Shown in pieces: positions 18,825-29,365 of a DNA stretch of 32,866 nucleotides (position 1 is the first letter of the stretch; each line of letters starts with the position of its first letter). The stretch is from Clostridia bacterium. GTDB taxonomy: Bacteria; Bacillota; Sulfobacillia; SLMV01. The DNA is taken from the NCBI GenBank assembly GCA_003551365.1, contig PUMM01000092.1, positions 1-32,866 on the forward strand. The letters run 5' to 3'. The notes under the pieces are model-generated. The model was not told where the DNA came from. It did no database searches and saw nothing but the letters and a program-made list of their open reading frames with translations. The translations under genes were made by a program, and so were the position numbers.

Positions 18825-19745
18825 CTAGCTGCGCACGATGTCGGCCAGGTTGGCGACCTCCCCGCGCGCAAGCGGGCGGCCTCGTCCAATATCGTAGCCA
18901 TACCCCTCCCCCAAAAGATCCACCTGTAGTCCAAATGTGGTGAGCGTGCCGGGTTCCTCTGCGGTGTCGGGGGCAAAGCGCGCTCCCAGCATCACCGTCG
19001 CATTGCCGTCGCCGAACACGGCGAACTGCTCATCCTGCCAGTCGATCACCGCAGCCGTCGAATCATCCAGGCCCAGACCGATGACTTGCTGCTCCCGGTG
19101 CCGGGTGATCAGGTAGGCCAGCCGGCCGAAGCGGTTCCTGTCAAAGAAGTGCCGCTCAATTATGAGGTTGGGCATCAACCCCAGACCTTCGATCACGGGC
19201 GCCGGAGGCGGCGAAGCTCTCTCCTTTTGCGGATTCACTTCATCGGGGTACGCCCCACCATATCGGAGGGCAGCAAGGCTGTCTCCACTGCAGAACATGG
19301 CCCGTCCCATGAGAGAGGCACCCTTGCCCGTGCCGGCAACCACTATACCCCGGGAGAGGCGGTACAGCAGCACCTCCTCAAAGCGTGAACCGGGAGCTGT
19401 CCGGGCAACGCCTGTACCCGCTCCCCCATCAACGAATACTATATCGGCGGCTTCGATGGTGGCAAGTGTGGACGGGTCATCGCAGGCAATGTCATCCGGA
19501 GTGCAGACCTGTCCACTCAGGCCAGTCGGAGTCAACATCTGGCGGCACAGGCGCTGACCGTCTGCGCGGCTGGCGGCAATGAGCAGGATCAGCGGTGAAT
19601 CCACGCACCGCAAATTACCCATGACCCGGATCAATGATTCCCGAACCGGACCACCTCCAATGGGCATCAAGTAGGTGCGATTCCGCCTCCACTGCAGCGC
19701 CCCGGACAAAATATGCTCACCCACCCCAAAAATAAGTGCGGACAA
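18825..19745 (-). CDS. Cyanophycinase-like (peptidase S51 family) protein with altered nucleophile motif
   Basis: Reads YLMPIGGG, FVDGGAGT, VVAGTGKGASLMG, LIIERHFFDRNRFGRLAYLI, VIGLGLDDSTAAVI, which align with the cyanophycinase landmarks IGGG / GGDQ / GTSAGA / HFxxRxRxGRL / GIGIDExTA. Start uncertain (TTG at 19745 or further in). Confidence 0.75.
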   Translation of the reverse strand: MSALIFGVGEHILSGALQWRRNRTYLMPIGGGPVRESLIRVMGNLRCVDSPLILLIAASRADGQRLCRQMLTPTGLSGQVCTPDDIACDDPSTLATIEAADIVFVDGGAGTGVARTAPGSRFEEVLLYRLSRGIVVAGTGKGASLMGRAMFCSGDSLAALRYGGAYPDEVNPQKERASPPPAPVIEGLGLMPNLIIERHFFDRNRFGRLAYLITRHREQQVIGLGLDDSTAAVIDWQDEQFAVFGDGNATVMLGARFAPDTAEEPGTLTTFGLQVDLLGEGYGYDIGRGRPLARGEVANLADIVRS

Positions 19746-20260
19746 TCCCCCTCAACGCTCCCGATGGAACCAGTGATCTCCATGCGGGCCCACGAGATGC
19801 GCCGCATACTTCTCGCGGTTCAATTAGCTTGTATTCTTCATACCCCCGGTGCACTCCTTCTCCGCACCTGCCGGGTTCTGTGCAGCGGCCGAACCTCTCC
19901 CGGGGCGATTATCGCCCAATTGCGAGTACCTGCAGGATATCGCTTTTTGCGGTGTCCATATCTGGGTAAACATCCGGGCTGGGCTATGCTGCCGGCGAAA
20001 AATGGGATGGCCATTTGTGGCCGATGAATGTATCAACGCGGGCTTTCGGTGCATATCCTCGTATGGGCCGCGACCCCGGGCAGAAGACCCCGCGGGGCTC
20101 ATCCAGATCTGCAGTGGACTCCAGGGGTGTGTCAGCGGGAGGGGTGATCGGCACATCTTCGCATGTGACTCGGGATAACGACGCGGGGGTATGCCCGCTG
20201 CCGAAAGCGCATGGGCTTCCGCTCAAGGGCATCAGACAGCTGTGCGCCGCGTCCCGATCC

Positions 20261-20665
20261 TCACAGGTTCATCCCGATTATTCCCCCCAGCACCCCCACT
20301 GCCAGAGCAGCTGTTGCTCGCACACCAATGTCCACTGCACTGAGGGGTCCAACCATTGCAGCATAGGAGGCAGAAGAGGACCCCAGTGCATAAAGCAATC
20401 CCACGGCGCCCCCATGCAGCCACCCCAGGCGACCGGCTCGCTTCCCCGCCGCTGCCGCTCCGGCCGCTGCGCACAACATGGCTGTGTAGTAGATTACCGA
20501 TGTGGCCGACATTTCGGACAGCGCCGTGAAATAGACGAAAATCGCCGTCAACCCCGCGGCGATGAGGGTAAGAACGACAGTCACACTGAAACCGAAGATG
20601 ATGGCAGCGCCACTGACGCCTCTACCCCCCGGTTGGTGCGTATGGGAACTGTTGTGTGTTCGCAT
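20261..20665 (-). CDS. Small four-TM membrane protein, TIGR04086/YrzE-like
   Basis: Start taken at ATG 20665 (MRTHNSSHTHQPGG...) with an upstream gggagagg. Four hydrophobic segments ending in GVLGGIIGMNL. Family assignment from recall only. Confidence 0.65.
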   Translation of the reverse strand: MRTHNSSHTHQPGGRGVSGAAIIFGFSVTVVLTLIAAGLTAIFVYFTALSEMSATSVIYYTAMLCAAAGAAAAGKRAGRLGWLHGGAVGLLYALGSSSASYAAMVGPLSAVDIGVRATAALAVGVLGGIIGMNL

Positions 20666-20766
20666 ATCGGACCTCTCCCTTCCCGCATTGGTTCGTTCAC
20701 TCCGAAATATACTTATGTCAGCGGGAAGATATGCCAATCCTGTGGGGGGAGAAGGGGCAAATCCTC

Positions 20767-21564
20767 TCAGCGACAGAAATTGTCCTCTATCTCCCGGACC
20801 AGGGGCTTGAGTGACTCAGTGATGCGGTGGTCGGTAATGTCGAAAAACTCCAACGGAGTGATCGATACATGACCCGACAGGACCGCCGCCATATCAGATC
20901 CGTTGGGCGCGCAATCCGAACGCATATCGGCCCGGAGCCAGTAACGCCTGCCGCACTCCTCACCGTCCTCCACTCTCACCCAATGGCGGTAGGGACAGGG
21001 GCCGAGTTCGGTGATGCAGACGCCGGACAGTTCTGCCACCGGCCGGATGGGCACATTGACATTCAGAAGGAAGGGAGTTGGTGCCCAGCTACCCAGCACC
21101 TGCACCATCGAGTGTACGAAGGTAGCTGCTGTGTGGTAGTCTTCCGGCTCCTCCGACGATGAGCCCAGGGACACGGCCAGACCGGGTACTCCCTCTATCT
21201 GTGCCTCGATGGCCGCAGCCACAGTGCCGGAGTACAGCACATCGGTGGCCAGATTCGGACCACTGTTTATGCCGGACACCACCAGGTCCACCTCTTCGTC
21301 GATCAGATAGTTTATGCCCAGCTTGACGCAATCAGCGGGACTGCCGGAAGTCTTCCAGGCCGGCGTCTGAAACACATCGTCCGGCAGGCGCTCTGCGTAC
21401 AGGGGTTCGCGAATAGTTATAGCATGCCCCTTCGCCGACCATTGTTGCGCCGGTCCCACCACATATACGTTCACATCCGGAATGGAACGCAGAGCGGCAA
21501 CAGCTTCGGTGAGTCCGGGAGCGAAGATGCCATCGTCGTTGGTGGCCATCACAGTTAATGACAT
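20767..21564 (-). CDS. surE: 5'/3'-nucleotidase SurE
   Basis: 265 aa; TNDDGIFAPGL, YVVGPAQQWSAKGHAIT, SGINSGPNLATDVLYSGTVAAAIEA. Confidence 0.96.
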   Translation of the reverse strand: MSLTVMATNDDGIFAPGLTEAVAALRSIPDVNVYVVGPAQQWSAKGHAITIREPLYAERLPDDVFQTPAWKTSGSPADCVKLGINYLIDEEVDLVVSGINSGPNLATDVLYSGTVAAAIEAQIEGVPGLAVSLGSSSEEPEDYHTAATFVHSMVQVLGSWAPTPFLLNVNVPIRPVAELSGVCITELGPCPYRHWVRVEDGEECGRRYWLRADMRSDCAPNGSDMAAVLSGHVSITPLEFFDITDHRITESLKPLVREIEDNFCR

Positions 21565-21640
21565 ATGGACTTCCTCTCAGCGCGTGATGAGATATCAGTA
21601 CTTCAACATTCTACTCACTGACCGGGATTGCGGCAATAGG

Positions 21641-22075
21641 TCATCGGTCGCAGGTTGGTCCCGGGTCCATCATCTGAGCTATGCCTCCCCCGATAGCACA
21701 GGACAGTGACAGTACTATCGCGGTGCCCACGGCAGGTACTCCGCTCAATCCCTCCAGGCCCTCGAATATGCCCAGCCAGAATGCGGAGGACAGCGGCAGC
21801 GCTGCGGCGTACATGGCCACAAGCACTGGCGATTGAGTCAGGCTTGCATCCAGACGCATCAGTGCAGCCTGCAGCCGGACAGCCACCAGTGTAACCAGTA
21901 GGAATGCAGAGACCAGAATCAACATATCGCTCCAGTGCACCTCCGCGGGAGGAGGAGGACCGATAGCGCCTCCCCGAGTCAGAAGAGAAGACAGGACGAG
22001 GAGCAGCAGACTGCCGGCCACAGCACCACAGAGCGCTGCCTCGACCCGGCGTATCAGGAGTCGAATGGTGACCAC
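21641..22075 (-). CDS. Uncharacterised small membrane protein
   Basis: 144 aa with about four hydrophobic segments. Chosen over the overlapping 21615..22097 ORF because of its coherent TM pattern. Confidence 0.6.
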   Translation of the reverse strand: MVTIRLLIRRVEAALCGAVAGSLLLLVLSSLLTRGGAIGPPPPAEVHWSDMLILVSAFLLVTLVAVRLQAALMRLDASLTQSPVLVAMYAAALPLSSAFWLGIFEGLEGLSGVPAVGTAIVLSLSCAIGGGIAQMMDPGPTCDR

Positions 22076-22144
22076 CCCCGGAGGCTAGTTTATGCACCCG
22101 GGAGCACTAATTTGTCTGGTTGTAAGTGGGAACGGCCCGACACA

Positions 22145-23230
22145 TCATTCTTTTCGCTCTCCATATGCCCAGACCAGTGCGAGAAGGGCCTGCACCATCT
22201 CATTTTCGTTTACTCTGTCGACGACCTCGCCCTCTCGCATCAGGAGACCGACGCCGCGTCCGCACGCGAGGCCGACGTCCGCCTCTCGCGCCTCGCCCGG
22301 TCCATTAACCTCACATCCCATTACCGCCACGGTCAATGGGATAGTACATGCCGAAAGGCCGCGCTCCACCTCCCGTACGATGGCGGGCAGATCCACGGTA
22401 CATCGCCCGCAGGTGGGACAGGAGACTATGTTGGGTCCGCGCCGACGCAGATTCCACGCGGACAGAATTTCCCAGGCCGCCCGCACTTCCTGCACCGGAT
22501 CGCCGGTCAGAGAAACGCGAATGGTGTCTCCAATTCCCTGCCCCAGAAGGTATCCGATACCCACCGAGGACTTGATTGTCCCCCGCCACTCCGCTCCAGC
22601 CTCAGTGATTCCAAGGTGCAGGGGATGATCTGCCCGTCCGCTCATCAGCTGATTTGCGGCAATCGTCGTGGGGACATCTGAGGCCTTGAGAGACAGTACT
22701 ACGGAAGAGAAGCCCGCCCGAGTCAGAGCCTGCGTCTCACGCAGGGCGGTCTCCACCATGCCCCGGGCAGAAACACCGTACTTCTCCCTGATGTCATGCG
22801 GCAGTGAACCGGCATTCACGCCAACCCGAATTGGAATGTCGGCCCCTGCAGCCGCTGCAGCCACTTCCCTGACCCGGCTCTGCGAACCGATATTTCCGGG
22901 GTTGATGCGAACCTTGCTCACCCCGGCAGAAATGGCAGCCAGCGCCAGTCGGTGGTCGAAGTGAATGTCGGCCACCAGCGGTACTGAAGATTCTGAGCAC
23001 AGTTGGCGCAACGTCTCCGCCGCCTCCATGTCGGGCACGGCGACCCGCACCAGCTCAGCGCCGGCTTCGGCCAGACGGTTTATCTGATGCGAAGTGGAGC
23101 TGGCATCGCGCGTATCGGTATTGGTCATGGACTGCACCACGATCGAGTTTCCGCCGCCTATGGTCACTGCACCAACGTCGACTGCGCGGGTCATCCGGCG
23201 CGGCAGCGGTACCTCTGTACCACTGTGCAA
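22145..23230 (-). CDS. ispG: 4-hydroxy-3-methylbut-2-enyl-diphosphate synthase
   Basis: 361 aa; VQSMTNTDTRD, PLVADIHFDHRLALAA, KVRINPGNIG, ISCPTCGRC-like VSCPTCGRCTVDL, AVMGCEVNGPGEAREADVGLACG. Confidence 0.97.
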   Translation of the reverse strand: MHSGTEVPLPRRMTRAVDVGAVTIGGGNSIVVQSMTNTDTRDASSTSHQINRLAEAGAELVRVAVPDMEAAETLRQLCSESSVPLVADIHFDHRLALAAISAGVSKVRINPGNIGSQSRVREVAAAAAGADIPIRVGVNAGSLPHDIREKYGVSARGMVETALRETQALTRAGFSSVVLSLKASDVPTTIAANQLMSGRADHPLHLGITEAGAEWRGTIKSSVGIGYLLGQGIGDTIRVSLTGDPVQEVRAAWEILSAWNLRRRGPNIVSCPTCGRCTVDLPAIVREVERGLSACTIPLTVAVMGCEVNGPGEAREADVGLACGRGVGLLMREGEVVDRVNENEMVQALLALVWAYGERKE

Positions 23231-23281
23231 AGCTATCCCTCCTGGCGCGCACGATGCTGCACTGGCTGAAGCAATGGGCCG

Positions 23282-24337
23282 TCACAGCAGACGCGCGATA
23301 TCCTGGAATGTGATGTAGATGACCAGAAGTATCAAGAACGCAAAACCGATGAAGTTGAGCAGGCCCTCTTTTTCCGGATCGAGCGGTCGCCCCCGGATCA
23401 CCTCCACCAGCAGGAACAGGAGCTTGGATCCGTCGAGGGCGGGTATGGGCAGCAGCTGGAAGAATCCAATGCTGGCACTGATGCTTGCGGTGGCCCAGAG
23501 GACGTTGGCCAGCCCCATCTCGGCTGCACGCCCGACCTCGGCTCCCACGCCGACCACCCCGAGGAGAGCGTCCGTCTGGCCGCCCAGCAGGTTCACAAAG
23601 ACCTCCACCAGCATTACGAACATCATGCCGGTCCAGGCAACGGCCTCAAACGCCGCAGCGGGGATCGATTGACGCACGGGACTGGTCGCGGGCTGTATTC
23701 CAATATATCCAATTCCTTCTTCGTGCGGGCTGTAGCCCACATTCACCGCCACGTCCCGTTGCTCCCCGTCACGTTCTACGGTAATCGTGGCCTCTTCGCC
23801 CGGACGGGCCCGGATCTCCTCCACGATGTCGTCCCAGGATTCCGTCTCCCCGCCATTGATGGCCACGATGCGGTCACCCGGACGTATTCCGGCCTCCTCA
23901 GCCGCATATCCCGACTCGATCCTCTCGATCTCTGCAGTGGGGAAGGGAATTCCCACCACTCCAAAGATGACGAAGAATATGGCCATGGCCGCCACAAAGT
24001 TGGTCAGAGGTCCCGAGATGAACACAGCCATGCGCTGAAGCGGGCTCTTGTCATTGAGATTGCGTCCCGGTTCGGCGGGAGGGTAGGGTAGTTCCCTGTC
24101 ACCCTCCTCGGCCGGGGATGCGACCTCTCCGGCCATGAGAACGTAACCACCCAGCGGTATGGCTCGAAGGAAAAACTCCGTTTCCCCGTCACTCCACGAG
24201 TACAGGGCAGGACCAAATCCGACGGAGAACTCGTGGCACAGGATGCCCACGCGACGGGCCGCAATGAAATGCCCCAGCTCGTGCACCACAATTATGAAGC
24301 TGAGAATCACGATGGTCATCAGTATTGTACCCGGCAA
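23282..24337 (-). CDS. rseP: RIP metalloprotease (site-2 protease family)
   Basis: HELGHFIAARRVG (HExxH), central PDZ-like segment, LLPIPALDGSKLLFLLVE. Confidence 0.95.
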   Translation of the reverse strand: MPGTILMTIVILSFIIVVHELGHFIAARRVGILCHEFSVGFGPALYSWSDGETEFFLRAIPLGGYVLMAGEVASPAEEGDRELPYPPAEPGRNLNDKSPLQRMAVFISGPLTNFVAAMAIFFVIFGVVGIPFPTAEIERIESGYAAEEAGIRPGDRIVAINGGETESWDDIVEEIRARPGEEATITVERDGEQRDVAVNVGYSPHEEGIGYIGIQPATSPVRQSIPAAAFEAVAWTGMMFVMLVEVFVNLLGGQTDALLGVVGVGAEVGRAAEMGLANVLWATASISASIGFFQLLPIPALDGSKLLFLLVEVIRGRPLDPEKEGLLNFIGFAFLILLVIYITFQDIARLL

Positions 24338-24367
24338 AAGTTACCCCTCCGTATTCAGATGCGTTTC

Positions 24368-25534
24368 TCACATATCCATTATAACACCGTGCACGTGGTC
24401 CCGCGTCCACTCATCCACCGCCACAATTTCGTCGAGTCCCGGCTCCCGCACCGTTCGGTAATCGAGCGGCAGCTCATCCAGGGCCCTCTCAATGACGGCG
24501 GGAATGTCCAGAAATGCGATTCTGCCGCGCAGAAAGGACTCAACTGCCACTTCGTCGGCACTGACCAACACGGTGGGGTACATGCCCCCCCACCCGGCGG
24601 CCTTTCGCGCCAGGCGTAGACAGGGGAAACGTACCTCATCCGGAGCCTCAAATCTCCACTCAGAGCCCACCAGCGAGAAGTCAGTGTACCCGGGATCCTC
24701 CCATCTTGCATCATAACTGAGAGCATGCTGCACAGGATACCGCATGTCGGTGGGACCGGCGTGCGCCTTCACAGACCCATCGACAAAGCGCACCAGGGCG
24801 TGGACGGCACTCTGCGGATGCACGACCACGTCTATGCCCGCAAGCGGGAAGTCGAACAACCAGTGAGCCTCAATCACTTCCAGGCCCTTATTCATGAGCG
24901 TGGCAGAGTCGATCGATATTTTGCGTCCCATGTCCCAGCGCGGGTGAGCCAGAGCTCGCTCGGGCGTGACGTCCCGCAGCTCCTCTGCAGGGGTATCCCA
25001 GAAGGGACCCCCGGATGCAGTGAGGATAAGCCGGGCGACCTCGTCGGATTTTTCTCCCTGCAGGCACTGGTACAGAGCATTGTGTTCGCTGTCGACCGGC
25101 ACCAGTGTGGTACCCGTTCTCTGCACTTCACGCATGAGCACAGAACCCGCACAGACCACGGATTCCTTGTTGGCCAGACCCAAAACGGCGCCGACTCGAC
25201 ACGCAGCCAGGGTCGGTCGAAGTCCGGCGAAACCGGAGATGGCCGATATTATGACATCCGCCCCATCATCACTGGCCGCGCGGCACACGCCCTCCTCGCC
25301 CGCGAGTACCTCAACGCCACACTCACGTGCAGCCCGGTAGATATTTTCTGCCGCATCTTCATCGCGGAGGGCCACTACCGCCGGCGAAAACTCCCTGATC
25401 TGCTCCAGCAGACGGGCATGATTCCCCCGCGCCGTCAGCCCGTGCACCTGCAGCCGATCGGAATGCTCTGCGATCACCTGCAGTGCCTGTTCTCCCACGC
25501 TACCCGTACTACCGAGTACAGTGACGCGTCTCAC
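24368..25534 (-). CDS. dxr: 1-deoxy-D-xylulose-5-phosphate reductoisomerase
   Basis: MRRVTVLGSTGSVGEQALQVI, GLANKESVVCAGSVLM, PVDSEHNALYQCL, LTASGGPFWD, KISIDSATLMNKGLEVIEAHWLF. Confidence 0.97.
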   Translation of the reverse strand: MRRVTVLGSTGSVGEQALQVIAEHSDRLQVHGLTARGNHARLLEQIREFSPAVVALRDEDAAENIYRAARECGVEVLAGEEGVCRAASDDGADVIISAISGFAGLRPTLAACRVGAVLGLANKESVVCAGSVLMREVQRTGTTLVPVDSEHNALYQCLQGEKSDEVARLILTASGGPFWDTPAEELRDVTPERALAHPRWDMGRKISIDSATLMNKGLEVIEAHWLFDFPLAGIDVVVHPQSAVHALVRFVDGSVKAHAGPTDMRYPVQHALSYDARWEDPGYTDFSLVGSEWRFEAPDEVRFPCLRLARKAAGWGGMYPTVLVSADEVAVESFLRGRIAFLDIPAVIERALDELPLDYRTVREPGLDEIVAVDEWTRDHVHGVIMDM

Positions 25535-25558
25535 GCAGCGATCAGCTCCTCTCGCAAG

Positions 25559-26359
25559 TCACAGAATTCCCAGTTCCAGCAGAAGAAATAGGACCGGCAC
25601 GGAAAACAGCAGCCCGTCCAATCGGTCCAGGACTCCACCATGACCGGGTATCATATTGCCAGAGTCGTCAATGCGTCCGGCGCGCTTTAGCATGGATGCA
25701 AAAAGATCACCCAGCTGTGCGGTTGCAGCCAGCAGCATCCCGGCCGCGGTAAGGGCGAGCGCTGAGAACCCCACCACCAGGGCGAATATCGCCCCTGCAG
25801 CTCCCCCTGCCAACAGTCCTGCAGCTGCCCCGGCATAGGTCTTGTTGGGGCTCACCGCCGGGGATATCCTCTTCCGGCCCAGGGCTTTGCCGACGAAGTA
25901 GGCCAGAATGTCGTTGAGCCAGGTGGCGGAGATCGCCAGTATGAAGTACTCCAGCCCATCGGGCCGTCCCCGCAGCAGAAGCCAGAATACGATCAATCCC
26001 AGATAGGCAGCGGACAGCGCCCGCCAGCACATATCTCTGGTGAGATCGGCCGAGTCGGTCTCAGGTCGGAACCAGGCCGGTGCTGCGCTCAACAGGATAG
26101 CCGGCGGAGCTACGAAAAGAGCGCGAGCCCCCATGAACTGTGTCGCCAGCAGCAGCACGGTTACCAGCGCGGGGGCGATAATATCGGACGATCCGGGACT
26201 TCCCAGCTCTTTCGGTCGCATGCCCGAAAGTTCCATTGCACATAGCCAGATAATGGCGGTGCACAACGCGGCAAAGGGCAGCTGGCCGAGATACACCACG
26301 AGCAGAAACAGGGGCGCAAGTACAGCTGCTGAGATAACCCGCAGGGCAAATTTACTCAC
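25559..26359 (-). CDS. cdsA: Phosphatidate cytidylyltransferase
   Basis: Start taken as GTG at 26359 (VSKFALRVISAAVLAP), overlapping the uppS stop. KRISPAVSPNKTYAGAAAG...QLGDLFASMLKRAGRIDDSGNMIPGHGGVLDRLDGLLF is the CDS signature. Confidence 0.95.
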   Translation of the reverse strand: MSKFALRVISAAVLAPLFLLVVYLGQLPFAALCTAIIWLCAMELSGMRPKELGSPGSSDIIAPALVTVLLLATQFMGARALFVAPPAILLSAAPAWFRPETDSADLTRDMCWRALSAAYLGLIVFWLLLRGRPDGLEYFILAISATWLNDILAYFVGKALGRKRISPAVSPNKTYAGAAAGLLAGGAAGAIFALVVGFSALALTAAGMLLAATAQLGDLFASMLKRAGRIDDSGNMIPGHGGVLDRLDGLLFSVPVLFLLLELGIL

Positions 26360-27140
26360 GAGACGTCCCCCCGTCCTGATCATCATGGATTTGTCCAAAG
26401 CGTCGTTCCCTACTCTGGTACGTGCGCAGCGCATCGTGCAGATCGGCGGGAGAAAAATCGGGCCAGAGGACGGGAGTACTGACGAACTCGGCATATGCGG
26501 CCTGATAGAGCAGGAAGTTACTGAGACGCCACTCGCCACCGGTGCGAATTATCAGATCCGGGTCGGGATACGGGTGAGTGTAAAGATGTGAGCGAAACTG
26601 ATCTTCGTCTATGTCTTCCGGGGCAATTTCTCCGTCGATCACGCGGGTCGCCAGCTTCCGCGCTGCCCGGTGCACCTCATCCCGTCCACCATAGTTCACA
26701 GCGATCATGAGGATGAGATTTTCGCCTGCCCGCGTGAACTCACTCAGACGCTGCAGCTCCCGGCGGGTGGGTGCCGGCAGAGAGGCGACATCACCTATAG
26801 AGATCACCCGAACTCCGTGCGCAGCCAGCTCTGCAGCCTCCACGGCCGCGAACTCGACCATCAGACCCATGAGCGCCTCTACTTCCTCCCGCGGACGCTC
26901 CCAGTTCTCTGTGGAAAATGCGAACGCCGACAGGTGCCCAATGCCCAGCGATATGCATTCCTCAATGGTGGATCGCAGAGCCCGGGCACCCTTTCGATGC
27001 CCCTCCACGCGCCGCAGTCCGTGCTGCCGCGCCCATCTGCCGTTGCCATCCATTATGATTCCGACGTGATCCGGCATGCGACCACGCAGAATGCTCCCGC
27101 GCTGTCGGTGCATCGAGCTTTCTGTTCCGATACTCAACAC
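26352..27140 (-). CDS. uppS: Isoprenyl (undecaprenyl diphosphate) synthase
   Basis: HVGIIMDGNGRWARQHGLRRVEGHRKGA, AFSTENWERPREEV, DLIIRTGGEWRLSNFLLYQAAYAEFV. True start may be downstream of 27140. Confidence 0.96.
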   Translation of the reverse strand: MLSIGTESSMHRQRGSILRGRMPDHVGIIMDGNGRWARQHGLRRVEGHRKGARALRSTIEECISLGIGHLSAFAFSTENWERPREEVEALMGLMVEFAAVEAAELAAHGVRVISIGDVASLPAPTRRELQRLSEFTRAGENLILMIAVNYGGRDEVHRAARKLATRVIDGEIAPEDIDEDQFRSHLYTHPYPDPDLIIRTGGEWRLSNFLLYQAAYAEFVSTPVLWPDFSPADLHDALRTYQSRERRFGQIHDDQDGGTSRE

Positions 27141-27414
27141 GCCCCATTCCCGTCCGGGCTATCCCCCAGAACCTCGCGGACACTGGAACTGCGGCGCTGC
27201 GCGCGACCGACGTACAGAACGACACAGTTGTCCCTCTCGCCGGGCTCCACCCAGAGCACATAGCGGTGGGTACTACAGGAGTACCGCTGGTTGGGGAGAT
27301 CACCATCCATCTTCCTCAGGCGGTAAGCTAATCCCATCTCCCCCAGCTGACAAACCGTATCTTCTTCCCGCGTCGCAAGAAACCGCGAGAGCAGTGATTC
27401 TCGTTCCGCAGTCA

Positions 27415-27415
<1 letters not shown>
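27134..27415 (-). CDS. 93-aa uncharacterised protein between frr and uppS
   Basis: Positioned in the operon: begins at the frr stop and overlaps the uppS ORF start. No motif recognised. Confidence 0.6.
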
Positions 27416-28726
<1,311 letters not shown>

Positions 28727-28730
28727 TCAA

Positions 28731-29330
28731 TCACTCCTCGCCCACCGCAAAGCGCACAAATCGCCTGATCTGGATATTCTCGCCCAGGGTGGCGATGGCG
28801 TCCTTTAGAAGCTCATCGATCGTCATGTCGGGATCCCGCACATATGCCTGATCCAAAAGGCACACCTGAGAGTAGTACTTCTCCAGCCTACCCTCCACGA
28901 TCTTCTCTACGATGTGATCCGGTTTGCCCTCCTGCTTCGCCTGCTCGCGCAAAATTCCCTTCTCCTGATCCAGTACATCATCCGGAATGTCCTCGCGGTC
29001 GATATAGGTGGGGTCTGCCGCGGCTACCTGCAGACAGATATCGTGAGCCAGATCCTGAAAATCATCGGTGCGGGCCACAAAATCCGTCTCACAGTTGATC
29101 TCCAGCAGAACCCCGATTTTGCCCCCGAGGTGAATGTACGAGTCGACGAGACCTTCCTCCGTGGTCCTCCCGGCCTTCTTCTGGGCCTCGGCCAGTCCCT
29201 GGGTCCGCAGGATCTCTGCCGCCTTGTCTACATCACCTGCGGATTCCTTGAGGGCTTCCTTGCAGTCCATGACTCCGGCACCCGTTGCTTCGCGTAGCTC
29301 TTTAACCTGACGTGCATTGATTTCCGCCAT
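28731..29330 (-). CDS. tsf: Translation elongation factor Ts
   Basis: VKELREATGAGVMDCKEALKESAGDVDKAAEILR, EINCETDFVARTDDF. Confidence 0.98.
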   Translation of the reverse strand: MAEINARQVKELREATGAGVMDCKEALKESAGDVDKAAEILRTQGLAEAQKKAGRTTEEGLVDSYIHLGGKIGVLLEINCETDFVARTDDFQDLAHDICLQVAAADPTYIDREDIPDDVLDQEKGILREQAKQEGKPDHIVEKIVEGRLEKYYSQVCLLDQAYVRDPDMTIDELLKDAIATLGENIQIRRFVRFAVGEE

Positions 29331-29365
29331 ACTCTGGACATCTCCTCCTCACAATTTCTACAGCT

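Noticed and set aside
20015-20872. 285-aa plus-strand ORF over the TIGR04086-like gene
   Set aside because: The competing minus-strand ORF has coherent transmembrane segments and an RBS; this translation is His/Arg/Ser-rich with no family.
24725-25591. 288-aa plus-strand ORF antisense to dxr
   Set aside because: dxr is unambiguous; this is an antisense shadow.
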